DNA from: Lycorma delicatula
Taxonomy: Eukaryota > Arthropoda > Insecta > Hemiptera > Fulgoridae
Length of the DNA stretch: 64,000 nucleotides
Assembly: GCF_047948215.1 (NCBI RefSeq)
Contig: NC_134465.1
Span: 41,515,946 to 41,579,945 of the forward strand
Reading direction: 5' to 3'
The translations under genes were made by a program, and so were the position numbers. Under the pieces are notes generated by a model. The model saw only the letters and a list, made by a program, of their open reading frames with translations. It ran no database searches and had not been told where the DNA came from. This document shows, piece by piece, positions 20,561-31,699 of this stretch; position 1 is the stretch's first letter; each line of letters opens with the position of its first letter.

Positions 20561-21279
20561 GGCTTTACAGCATGTAACAATTTAAACTATGTGGACGCAA
20601 AGCTAAAAAAAAAATTGTTTAAGTTGCTCTTTCATTTCAAATCAATTACGTGAAACTAGAGAAATATTACGTAGCTTTAAAACCTCTATATTCATTTTGA
20701 AACACACAGTATTATCAAAATTTGGGAGATTTTCATACCAGATTTACAGTTATGAGCTGTTTTTCTTTTTCAGTTTTGATTTGATATAAAATTACAAAAT
20801 TTATCTCATAATTTGAGTCCCAAGAATTATTTAATATTATTTATTGTTGTGGTAGTTGTTATTATTAGTTTTTGCGCCATTAATTCCAAAATTAACTGTT
20901 TAAATTTTGTTATTGGATGTAATTCTGAAGATAATACGAAATGAAAAAGTTACTAAGAGACGTTTTTAGGTTTTTTTTTTACTAATGGAATTTTTACGTT
21001 TTTTTTAATGTTTTGATTGCTTATATAGCTCGAAAAGGAATGCATTTATTACAAAACGATTTTTCCCATATTTTTTCAAATAAAACTTTAGGTCAAAACC
21101 ATGCATTACAAATAAACTTTACTACACAAAAAAAAATCTGATGTGGACACCACATGACTTCCTTGTACTCCTATTAAATTGCGTTTATAGATTATTTTTA
21201 AAACGAAAAGTACACCAAATTTTATTTTACTAATAACTCCTGACATTTTTTCATATTTTTTTTTATAGTTATTGAATTA
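20561..21279. other. AT-rich spacer, nothing recognised
   Basis: No open frame with domain content and no repeat shared with other parts of the window were seen. Confidence 0.5.
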
Positions 21280-22588
21280 TTTTTTTTGTCTTCAGTCATT
21301 TGACTGGTTTGATGCAGCTCTCCAAGATTCCCTGTCTAGTGCTAGTCGCTACATTTTGGTATACCCCTACATCCTACATCCCTAACAATTTGTTTTACAT
21401 ATTCCAAACGTTGTCTGCCTACAAATTTTTTTCCTTCTACCTGTCCCTCCAATATTAAATCTACTATTCCAGGATGCCTTAATATGTGGCCTATAAGTCT
21501 GTCTCTTCTTTTAGCTATATTTTTCCAAATGCTTCTTTCTTCATCTATTTGCTGCAACACCTCTTCATTTGTCACTTTATCCACCCGTCTGATTTTTAAC
21601 GTTCTCTTATAGCACCGCATTTCAAAAGCTTCTAATCTTTTCTTCTCACATACTCCCATCATCCAAGTTTCACTTCCATATAAAGCGACACTCCAAACAT
21701 ATACTGACATACATTTCCTGACTTTTAAATTAATTTTAGATGTAAACAAATTATATTTCTGTCTGAAAGCTCGTTTCGCCTGTGCTATTCGGCATTTTAT
21801 ATCGCTCCTGCTTCGTCCATCTTTAGTAATTCTACTTCCCAAATAACAAAATTCTTCTACCTCCACAATCTTTTCTCCTCTTATTTTCACATTTTTCAGT
21901 GGTCCAGCTTTCTACTACATTTCATTACTTTCATTTTGTTCTTGTTTGTTTTCATGCGGTAGTTCTTTCTTAGGACTTCATCTATGCCGTTCATTGTTTC
22001 TTCTAAATCCTTTTTACCCTCAGCTAGAATTACTATATCATCAGCAAATCGTAGCATGTTTATCTTTTCACCTAGTACTGTTACTCCGAATCTAAATTTT
22101 TCGTTAACATCATTAACTGCTAGTTCTATGTAAAGATTAAAAAGTAACGGTGATAGGGAACATCCTTGTCGGACTCATTTATTATTACGGCTTCTTTCTT
22201 ACGTTCTTTAATTATTACTGTTGCTGTTTGGTTTCTGTAAATGTTAGCAATTGTTCTTCTATCTCTGTATTTGAATCCTAATTTTTTTTAAATGCTGAAC
22301 ATTTTATTCCAGTCTACGTTATCGAATGCCTTTTCTAGATTTATAAATGTCAAGTATGTTGTTTTGTTTTTCTTTAATCTTCCTTCTAATATTAATCTGA
22401 GGCCTAAAATTGCTTCCCTTGTCCCTATTCTTTTTCTGAAACCAAACTAGTCTTCTCCAACACTTCCTTCACTCTTCTCTCGATTCTTCTGTATGGAATT
22501 CTAGTTAAGATTTTTGATGCGTGATTAGTTAAACTAATTGTTCTGTATTCTTCACATTTATCTGCTCCTGCTTTGTTTGTTATAGTGT
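21280..22588 (-). mobile_element. LINE-A copy with most of the RT domain
   Basis: It is the longest copy of LINE-A here. Starting at the 5' side (22588), it reads ADKCEEYRTISLTNHASKI, the conserved start of the RT finger region. Downstream it has degraded RT blocks, the catalytic FADD-type box in the LRFADDIVILAE region near 22030-22060, and a long open frame 21342-21890. That frame encodes the thumb and C-terminal domain (CYLGSRITKDGRSRSDIK, LYGSETW, RLEAFEMRCYKR, IGHILRHPG). A frameshift near 21350 removes the last residues. Compared with 14391 it keeps the segment encoding KKDLEETMNGID. The tail is the usual hairpin plus T run at 21280-21287. No clear target duplication was found. Confidence 0.88.
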
Positions 22589-22589
22589 G

Positions 22590-22752
22590 ACGGTTTACCG
22601 CCACAACTGAGGAAAACATTGGGCGTACACATGACATGGTTTTCTTAGACAAACGAGTAACTATCGATGAAGTGGCACATCTTCTGCAAATTAGTCTTGG
22701 TTCTGCCTACGAAATCATCCACAACAGACTTGGGTTTCATAAAGTCTGTGTA
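22590..22752 (+). pseudogene. Short mariner transposase fragment
   Basis: The plus strand reads TEENIGR.HDMVFLDKRVTIDEVAHLLQISLGSAYEIIHNRLGFHKVC, with one break before HDMV. This is the second helix-turn-helix and the start of the linker of a mariner transposase from a family different from the three larger copies in the window. Catalytic domain and ends are absent. It abuts the 5' end of the LINE copy, which may have inserted into a larger mariner now lost. Confidence 0.75.
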
Positions 22753-24001
22753 TGTAATTTCATTTAATAAATAAAAAAATTAAAAATAAAACATTAAAAT
22801 GTGTCCATTTGGTGATCAATAATGCTTGAAATAAAACATTCAGATTCAACTCTTTTTTTTTTAAAAAAAAAAGATTAAAAAAATAACATTACAAATAATA
22901 TAATGGGAATAAAAATTAAAATTCCCTTCTCGTTCATTTTTTAACCGTTAAATTTTACTTTATTTTTTATATTAGTATAACGTCGTTAATAAAAATCAAG
23001 TCATTTACCAAATATTTTAATCTTAAATTCCAGTCTATAAAATTATTCAAATTTGATAATAAACAGTAGTAACTGGAGGGTAGATAACATTCCAGAATAA
23101 ATTAATGATTAAATAAATATTTAAAAATTACAAAAAAAAAATACAGATATCATCTTTTACGAATATTAATCTTTATCAAGGAAATTCTTGCGTGTGAGTG
23201 TGCGCACGTGTGTTAAATACGTGTTCCACATAACCGGTTGAAGAGGTATTTCATGCATCATAAAAGAAGGGGAGGGAGAATTTAATTATTATAATATATA
23301 AATATATAACTACAAAGATGAACGGATATTGTAATCAGACCTATTAATATTACGTTTTATATAAATATATATATTTAAAAAATCGTGATTAGATGATAAT
23401 ATTAAAAATAAACCGATAGATAAGTTGGGTGAAAGAGAGAGAAAGAAAAACAGAGAGAGGATGAGTGAGAAGAGAGAAGCTGTTTAGTAATATTGTTGTA
23501 TCAATAGCCTAATAAAAGATTACGGTTCTTTGTGGCTCTTTGCCACTTCTCCATAGCCGTTGTCGTCCTCTTATCAGATTTACAACGCAAGACTTTTAAA
23601 CTTTAAATGGAGATATTAGTACCAACACACTCGTACATATAATAGATGTCGTCACTATCGAATCTCACCGGATTAAAAAAACTAAACTCTGTTTGACCCG
23701 TACGCGTTTATTTTTATGTATGTTTATGCTTTACTCTTCACCAAACGAACCGAAATTTTGATATTTATTATTTTTTTTATTTAATAAAGAAAGTTTTAAC
23801 GGTCGATATTACTGTAAGAAATTTTTATTGCAGTTAACTTAAATGTAAGTTATTTTTAATTTTTACTAAAAACACAAATATAATTTTAATTATCGTCTTA
23901 TTACGCATTTTTTATAGGAATTTCCTATAATGTATCGACATCATCAGGATAAAGAAATACCCAGAATTACGTTTCGTCAGTCTTATATCAAAAAAAAAAA
24001 A
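22753..24001. other. AT-rich region, no gene seen
   Basis: There are A/T-rich stretches, a GA-rich patch near 23430-23480 and an A run at about 23990-24009 next to the R1 copy. No coding signal was found. Confidence 0.55.
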
Positions 24002-25215
24002 AAAAAAAACTGAGAACACAGCGGTAGAACTTGCTCGTCACGCGGCTAAAGTCGCGTTCCAAGAAAGTCATAGAACTATGGGTTGTTTCTCACGCACGGC
24101 TTATTTAAATAAAATGATAAATATTGCTCTACTATTCTTTCATTTATCTAATTCAATATTTGTAACAAAAGCGTGCGCGCGCATACCGTATTTAATTCGC
24201 GCGGGTATGGTGATACTAGTGACGATGGTCGGCACTACCTTTTTTTTTTCCTGTTTAGCCTCCGGTAACTACCGTTTAGATAATACTTCAGAGGATGAAT
24301 GAGGATGATATGTATGAGTGTAAATGAAGTGAGTCTTGTACATTCTCAGTTCGACCATTCCTGAGATGTGTGGTTAAATGAAACCCAACCAGCAAAGAAC
24401 ACCGGTATCCATGATCTAGTTTTCAAATCCGAGTAAAAATAACTGGCTTTACTAGGACTTGAACGCTGGAACTCTCGGCTTCCAAATCAGCTGATTTGGG
24501 AAGACGCGTTCACCACCTAATAACTACCTAAAATAATATAATTTCACAACTTAAATAGCACAAACTTTGCTTGACCATTTAGTAGACATGTGTAGCCGCG
24601 AGGCTTAACGCGTCAGGTACCGAATCGACCGGACGATCAAGTTCGAGACCCGACCAGATCGAGTTACTTTATTACACTTTAATTATTTTCCATTTATTTC
24701 ATTCTACTGCTCAACTGTGACGTCACAACATAGCAGTAGTTTACAGCATTTTATCAGGGTAGGGGTGCGAGGTTGAAAAAAAAGTCTTTTTGCAAATATT
24801 GTTATTTTACAATCGTTAACAAATGTGCCTAAGATTTCACCTTAATTAGGTGAAATCTTGAGATAATGAGGGTGACCTTGCTCTACAGTCTCACCCCTTT
24901 CACCTTTAAAGTTGAAAATTTAATGGCATCAATGCCTCATATGTAGAATTAATCTGACTGAGTTTGGTCAAAATCGGTCCAGTAGTTCTGGAGATATAAG
25001 ACGATTTACAGGCCGACACCGAACACACACACACACACAGGAACATTAAAATCTGGAATATTTCCATCCGGTTTTTTTATGTTCTTTGTCAAAACGTTAG
25101 GATGCTTTCGGAATAAACCGCATATGCCTAAATTGGATAGATTACAATAATTTCCCTTCTAAAGCTATAGCTCTGTTATCGAGCTATGTAAACGGGAATT
25201 AAACATGTAACATCA
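24002..25215 (+). repeat. Composite repeat R1, copy 2, with a SINE inside
   Basis: It runs from GAGAACACAGCGG to the CCCTTCTAAAGCTATAGCTC end and has the clearest tRNA-like core: TGTAGCCGCGAGGCTTAACG (24593-24612) and a B-box match GTTCGAGAC near 24650. At about 25139-25160 it carries the empty target site of the transposon at 7871-9210. SINE-1 interrupts it at 24241-24522. Confidence 0.8.
24241..24522 (-). repeat. SINE-1 copy with 7-bp target duplication
   Basis: The T run, then CTGTTTAGCCTCCGGTAACT, marks the tail. The head is truncated inside the A box (..GTTCACCACCTAAT). ACTACCT flanks both sides (24234-24240 and 24523-24529). Confidence 0.85.
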
Positions 25216-25301
25216 AAGTATATATTAAAGTATATATTTACAAGAAACATTCAAGCAACCTGTCGTGTAATCCGGTTAAAGACTAGGCTCAGAATCATTA
25301 A

Positions 25302-25587
25302 CCCACCGAGTTGGTCTAGTGGTGAACGCGTCTTCCCAAATCAGCTGAAGCCGAGAGTTCCAGCGTTCAAGTCCTAGTAAAGCCAGTTATTTTTACACGG
25401 ATTTGAATACTAGATCGTGGATACCGGTGTTCTTTGGTGGTTGGGTTTCAATTAACCACACATCTCAGGAATAGTCAAACTGAGAATGTACAAGACTATA
25501 CTTCATTTACACTCATACATATCATCCTCTGAAGTATTATCTAGACGGTAGTTACCGGTGGCTAAACAGGAAAAGAGAGAGAGAGAG
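25302..25587 (+). repeat. SINE-1 copy, full length, 17-bp target duplication
   Basis: The tRNA-like head has an A box TGGTCTAGTGG (25312-25322) and B box GTTCAAGTC (25365-25373), the expected internal RNA polymerase III promoter. The body and GGTGGCTAAACAGG tail end in a GA-rich run. The perfect direct repeat AGGCTCAGAATCATTAA flanks it (25285-25301 and 25588-25604), so this is a fairly recent insertion. Confidence 0.95.
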
Positions 25588-25604
25588 AGGCTCAGAATCA
25601 TTAA

Positions 25605-26072
25605 AATTCTGTTAATAATTTATTACCGATGCAGAAAAAATACTATCAGATTCTAAGTTCATTTGTTCATTTATGTGTTTTGACCAGAGCGATTTTTTAT
25701 TATTTTTTTTTAAATTTCCCGCGTATTCATATTATAAGCCTTTATTTATTTCATAGTTCTATCAATTACACTATATTCATGTTCCTTGTTCAAAATGTGA
25801 CGTGCATAATTTGATTTATCTGTCCGATTCAATCTTATTGCAGTTGTTTGTACCTATTTTTATTCTTTGACGAATGAATATAATATGACACGATTTGCAA
25901 ATCATTTTGTATACATAAAAACGGGTTACTTATCATTTTGATCAATATTTATATTAATTTTAACTTCTAAAATATTACTAGTTAATGTGTACCGATTTTT
26001 TTTCTGAATAAATTTTTGATTTTATAAATTTCAGATAATATTAAATAGCATATATTTTTTGTCTTTTATATA
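25605..26072. other. AT-rich spacer, nothing recognised
   Basis: AT-rich without coding or repeat signal. It ends at the TA (26071-26072) before the mariner end. Confidence 0.5.
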
Positions 26073-26470
26073 CGAGGATTATTTTTTTTCAAGGTTCGAT
26101 CGGTCACGAAATTAAAACCACAGTGAAAATAAAAAATGTATTATTTGTAACAAGTACATACATAGTTATGATATTTCTCTACATAGTCGCCACTCCGATT
26201 TAGACATTTGTCGTAACGTGGTACCAACTTTCCAATACCCTCGTCATAGAACGGAGCCGCTGTTTTCAATCATGTTTCTACGCTGGTCTGCAGCTCGATG
26301 TCTGTGCCAAAATATTGCCCTTCTAACCAGCGTTTCATGTGAGCAAAGAGGTGAAAATCGGATGGAGCCAAGTCCGGGCTGTATAGTGAGTGAATAAGAA
26401 TAGGCGGAGAGGAATGTTGTCATAAGGAATTGTCTTTTTCCATGACAGTGTTTGATCATCCACCATACAC
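26073..26470 (-). mobile_element. Rearranged mariner fragment
   Basis: It starts with the same inverted end as 1248-2344 (CGAGGATTATTTTTTTTCAA..GGTCACGAAATTAAAACCAC). The minus strand then reads the transposase C-terminus: SPDLAPSDFHLFAHMKRWLEGQYF, with the third catalytic Asp, then ..YDKCLN..GDYVEK. From about 26393 to 26460, however, the second catalytic block (RRGMLS.GIVFFHDS) is coded on the plus strand, the wrong orientation. The piece therefore contains an internal inversion. The other end of the element is missing. Confidence 0.82.
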
Positions 26471-26472
26471 TT

Positions 26473-26588
26473 TCCACTTTCCATCCACCAAACATATACT
26501 TTCAAAAATCTTTTCCTGACATTTAAATTAATTTTTGATGTCAACAAATTATATTTCTGACTGAAGGCTCGTTTCGCCTGTGCTAGTT
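26473..26588 (-). mobile_element. Internal LINE-A fragment
   Basis: It matches 14815-14910 of the LINE-A copy (CAAACATATACTTTCAAAAATC, AAATTATATTTCTGACTGAAGG). Neither the 3' end nor the RT is present, so it probably arrived by rearrangement and not by retrotransposition. Confidence 0.8.
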
Positions 26589-26597
26589 TATTGCCAT

Positions 26598-26757
26598 GGA
26601 GGCCGGCCTCCTTGGCGCGACTGGTAGCGTCTCGGACTTTCATCTGGAGGTCCCGGGTTCGAATCCCGATCAGGTATGGTATTTTCATACGCTACAAATC
26701 ATTCATCTCATCCTCTGAAATAATAATGGTGGTCCCGGAGGTTAAAAAAAACTATTA
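26598..26757 (+). repeat. SINE-2 copy with the SINE-1 type tail
   Basis: The tRNA-like head (CTGGTAGCGTCTCGGACTTT, then GGGTTCGAATCCCG) is unlike the SINE-1 head. The last part (CATCCTCTGAAATAATA, GGTCCCGGAGGTTAAAAAAA) matches the SINE-1 tail. A perfect 12-base palindrome GAGGCCGGCCTC lies at 26599-26610. Confidence 0.75.
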
Positions 26758-26937
26758 TATACACATTAAACTACGGAATGAAGCCTCTTTTAAGTTGAAG
26801 AACATCCAGTCCTTATCTATTAAATTATGTGAATAACTTTAGGTACCCTTTGAGATACGGGATCCATATCTTCTTGTACCCCTTGGCAGATTATTTCACC
26901 AAAATCAACTAACCTACCTCATATACAGAGATTACAT

Positions 26938-27728
26938 TCGAATTTCTTCAGGTAGTCCGGAGTTATCAAATAAAAAACACGACGAAATTTTGAACCTTCT
27001 GCAGGCAGAAAGAATAAAGATTTTATTTCCGTAGGATACGCCACACCTTTTTTTTTTGACAAACCAGTGCGACATGAAATTCCCCTTGTACTAGTTCCTG
27101 GGCTGCATTGAATATGCTGCTGAATCACACGATAATTTACTTGGCGTTCAACAGAAAACGAACGCGTTGAAAATGACGTTACCGTTCGTAAATTCTGATA
27201 CAATGAAAGATGTTTATTAGGTACAGAAAGAATAATACAATTATCTATCTGTTTTGCTTCAATAAAAAACCTATTTTTAGAAGTTTTTACTTACTTTTTA
27301 TCGGCTATATTTACATTAATTTTGTCAAAATTATATTTCCCGCAAATTTGTTACTAAATCTTCCTCATTTAGTAGTCGTTTAATAAAGCTACTGTACTAT
27401 AAAACCAACAAAAAAAAAATCGTTTTTCCCTACCGAATTTTATATTTTACGTCGAATATCTTAAAAATTACTGAGGGTACAGTTGCCAGATCTATTTTAT
27501 CATAATTCCCAGTTCAAATTACATAAAAAAAAATCAACTGTAATGCTTAATTTGGATTCCAAAAATTACAGTAGGGTTTCTTTTTATTAGAACAGCTGAA
27601 ATCCGAGCGAAATTTTTCTTAACTCGAAAATAAAGCGTTTGCAGAGTTATGTTTATGTGAATTTTTTTTCATTATTTTCACAAATAGAATATTTCCTGAA
27701 AATTTCTTCTATTCTTTGGGGGATACTG
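26938..27728 (-). mobile_element. 5' half of a long-TIR transposon
   Basis: At 26970-27203 the minus strand reads the helix-turn-helix N-terminus of the transposase (FSVERQVNYRVIQ.HIQCSPGTSTRGISCRTGLSKK), close to that at 5400-5560. From about 27205 to 27728 follows the right-hand long TIR, ending GGGGGATACTG. The catalytic part is missing; sequence changes near 26940. Confidence 0.75.
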
Positions 27729-27768
27729 TGCGTGTATATATATATATTCTAAACTATACAGCAATCTC

Positions 27769-27925
27769 TCAGGAGGAGATTCTATAGCAGATAATAGGAA
27801 AAAAGATATATAAACATAAACCCTAAAGCGCTTCGTTAGAAAGTTAGAGCTAGCGAAAGATTTCTTTCGGATTTCAGTTCCCCGATGAAATGAAGACTTC
27901 CTAAAACTGTGGGAAGGTAAATTAA
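27769..27925 (+). repeat. Isolated left end of a long-TIR transposon
   Basis: It starts CAGGAGGAGATTC and carries ATATATAAACATAAACCCT, GCGCTTCGTTAG, GCTAGCGAAAGATTTCTTTC and GGATTTCAGTTCCCC, the landmarks of the other left arms. It lies 40 bp from the end of the preceding element, facing away from it. Confidence 0.65.
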
Positions 27926-30159
27926 CAGTCGAATTTAGTTGCTTCTTATGGTTTATTGACCTGAAAATATTTTTAAAAATGGGTACCAGAAATGTACTTC
28001 CATTAGTTTAATACAAAAATTGGGAGTGAAAAATACGGCGGTGGGCAAGAATACAGGGGTAAAAATAAAAATGGGGAAAAATACGATTTTGAGTTTGACG
28101 TAAGAAAACTTTTTTAAATGGTTAATTAAGTTGGATTTTGTTTTCAATTAGAATGCATAAAATTTAATTCTGAAATATTCGTGTAAATTACTTAAGAAAA
28201 TCTTGAATACAGGATACTGAAATTTAACTTTATTAAAAAACAAAATAAAAGACTGAATTGTGAAAAAAAAATTTTAACAGTATGAAATAACTAATTTTGT
28301 CCAAATAAAAAGGATCATGAAATATCAAGAACTCCAAAACGCCCGTTATAGAAAATTTATCAGATTAGCATATACTGTATAGATACACAGAACCGAGAAA
28401 AAAATTAACCACACTAAACGTTAAAAAATTAACACTTCTTGATTCCTTTTAAATTAAAAATTTATAAAATGTCTAGCACATATGAGGGTTATTGAATGGG
28501 GGAGAGATAAGTTTTAATTTTATATCCATTTAAAAAAAGTCTAACAAAAAAATGCAAAGTACGATAATATTTTGCGTTTTTCTAATCAATCGGTCTTATT
28601 CATATAAAAAAAAAATTTATGCTATCCGTTATTTTTTTTAAAGATATGGATTGCAGCACGGTTCCTTATATAGAATCAACTACTCGGGTGAAGCACGGTA
28701 AAACATCTGGTTTTTATTATAAATAAATGACCGCATGTAAATTAAAATACGTGAGTGACACAGTTAATGTTTAATATAGCCTATGTTAACATATACTACG
28801 ATGCAATCTTTAGATTTAAAATGTAAGTGAAAGTCACGTCGAGACGTAACACGCTCGTGTTTTTTTTTTCTTTTTACACATATATACATCTGCTCTTTTA
28901 GCTTATTATAAGTTAAAGAGATAAGAGAAAAAAAAATTATAATAACATATACCAGAGAGTTCGGTTCATCGATCGCCTTTACTACTGATCCCACTGATAA
29001 ATTTTTACATGTGGAACATTCTGCCTTTCTTTTCTTTGTGTGTGTGTGTTAGCGCGCGCGCGCGCGTATAAGATCTGGGTACATTAGGCAGGATGTGTAT
29101 GCCTGTAGGGGTAACACATTTCGAAGAATAAAATTGAGAAACCCGGCTAATACTAGTCGGCTGAATTAAACAACTGTATTGGCCGCTTAAGGCGCTACTA
29201 GTTAGTTAAAAAAAAAACTAACTTCTGTTAACTCCTAACCTCTTCCTCTCCGTCGATCTCTCTTACTCATTTCTTCTCCTTTTCTCTCATCTTAACACTA
29301 AAACGACCCACTATACTATTTTAATAATAAAAATAGTAATACTAATTTAAGTATCATTATTATTATAATATATATGTAATACTATATATTACATATAATA
29401 GTAATTCTATTATTAGCTAGAACAATTTGCTTACACTACTTAATTTAGGTCTACTGTATGTCATCGTAGTCTATAACTGTACTACTTATTTTTTTCGTCA
29501 CTCTTATATTGCATTATCTAATAATAATTTATAGTAATTATTTTTAATAGTGATAATCATTAAATTAAGATATCTGTCCTTTCTGCACATTTTCGACTTC
29601 TGTTTTTAAGTTAATATAAGTACTGCAAAAAATGCTTTTAGAGTATAATAAGTACGCAAGGAAAATGGATGAAAAATATTGATTCCCTGATGATATTATT
29701 TTTGCAGAAATCAAAAAGGGAGATAAAAAATTTTAATTTTGTATGTTTAAGACCGCAATCTCTGCCGCAGCACTTCCATTGCAAAATCTATAGACGAAAA
29801 TCATGTCGGCATATTCGGCAGTAGTGAAGATACGCGGCATTTTTCAAAACAAAACTAAACAGAATTTCCCTATTTTTTAACAGACTTGATTTTTATACAC
29901 TGTAAAATGAATACAAAATTACACTTCTTAACAGTTTTCTGAAATTTTTACGATAAGAATTCGACGTATTACTGCAAACACGATTTATCAGCGAAAGGTT
30001 ATTTAACACATTACCACAATTAACTGACAATAATGAGTAGTATTTAAACAAATTGTGATGAAAAAAATCAGTGTTGCCAACTTGTTTTCCGTAGGTCTAA
30101 AATTATTATACCTACTAGACACATCTGTTTTCTTTTATTGTAATATTTTCTTCTACGTT
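27926..30159. other. AT-rich region, no gene seen
   Basis: I see only AT-rich sequence, a (GT)n(GC)n microsatellite at about 29038-29066 and a pyrimidine-rich patch near 29230-29290. Open frames here are short and without domains. Confidence 0.55.
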
Positions 30160-31680
30160 TTCGTCGGTTTTGTTGTTAACAAAAGTCGACATGTTTAAAA
30201 TTTTACTAGTTTTCTGTTGACAATATTTACATCAATCTTCTTATAATTAAATTCTCTACAATTTATGTTTAAAAAATGTATGATTTATTGCCAATTTAAC
30301 AACGTTATTGTACGTCAAACGTAAAAAAATGTGTTTTTTGACCCTATTTTTGGTGTTTTACATGAGATATCTTCGAAACTAAGCGAGATACAATTCTGGG
30401 ACCTATTGTTTTCGATTTCCTAGCTCAAAATCCATAAGAAACAATTGAATTTTCCCCTTAATTGACCTTCCCAGAATTTCAGAAAGCCTTAATTTACCTG
30501 GAGGAACTGAAACTCGGGTGAAATCTTTCACCCTGTATAACTCGCTTACGAAGGCGTTTTCGGACCTATATTTATATGAACTTTTTTCTTATTTTTAGCC
30601 TGTAGAATGAGTTGTCAAAGTATTGGCCTATCCTCCTGAATCACTCTGTTTATAGTAGTCGGCCCATGTAGCCAGAACTTAGAGCATCGGAGCTCAGGTC
30701 TTTGGACGAAAACGAAATCAAAGCGCCGAAAAATAGACAGTAATCGTATTATTTTTTCTATACATAATAAAAAATATTTTAATACAGCAAAACAACAAAA
30801 ATAAATCTTTTGAAATTCCGTTCTCAATGTATAGAGCACTATGCCTGACGGCAAAATATTTCCGATGGCTTTCCGTATCTTCTCAGGATCGCTTCGTATA
30901 AATTCAATAACATGTCGTATTTTAACGAGTAACTCTTCTTTAGTATTAAGTTTCTGTCGGAATACTAGAGTCTTCATTTGGCCCCAAATAAAGTAATCGA
31001 GTAGCGTTAAATCAGGCGATCGTGGTGGCCGATCGATCGTTCCGCTGCTTCCAATCCGGTTTAAGAAATTAGCATTCAAACTGATTTCTAGATATTAAAG
31101 AAAAATGCGGCGTTTCATCATCCTGCTGGAAAGTCATTTTCAATCTAGTTTGTAAAGGTATATCCTCCGAAAGAGTCGGAAAATTATTTTTAATGAAAAT
31201 AAAGTTTTCATCTAAAACGAACGGTCCCAAAATATTGTCATTAATAATGCCACACTAAACATCAATTTGAAATCTACGTTGGAAACTACTTTCAATAGTA
31301 CCGTGTGGATTGCCTTCGCTCCATAAAAAATTATTTTTAGAATTGAAGACTCAGTTTCTCTTAAAGTGGCTTTACCAGTAAATAAAATTGAATTTACCTT
31401 ATCGACGTCATCTAGAAACCGATGGAAAATTTACCCGCCCGGGGTAATTTGTTGGCTGCAAATTTTTGATCTTGTGTAGGCGGAAAGGATAAAGATTTTT
31501 TCTGTACTATTCGCCACACTTTGTTTTCTGACAAACCAGTTCGACATGTTATTCGCCTTGTACTAGTGCCTGTGCTACGCTGAATATGTTGAATCACACG
31601 ATGATTTATTTGGCGTTCAACATAAAACAAACGCTTTAGAAATGACCCTTTCTTTGTAAATACTGATACACTGAAAAATG
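30160..31680 (-). mobile_element. Long-TIR transposon remnants with transposase
   Basis: A right-type TIR lies at about 30160-30648. Next to it, 30790-31680 codes a broken transposase on the minus strand. It starts with the helix-turn-helix (FYVERQINHRVIQHIQRSTGTSTRRITCRTGLS, 31412-31630), then a degraded first catalytic block near 31370 (TGKATLRET). The second block FQQDDETPHFSL (about 31090-31130) keeps its Asp, and the third block is RPPRSPDLTLLDYFIW in an open frame 30615-31079. The TIR here has the orientation expected of the opposite end, so it belongs to a neighbouring copy or was inverted. Confidence 0.72.
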
Positions 31681-31699
31681 TTTATTAGATACAGAAATA

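Noticed and set aside
21265..22588. TTATAGT near both ends of the LINE as a target duplication
   Set aside because: The right-hand copy may be LINE sequence itself, and the left one is separated from the T run, so the match is not convincing.
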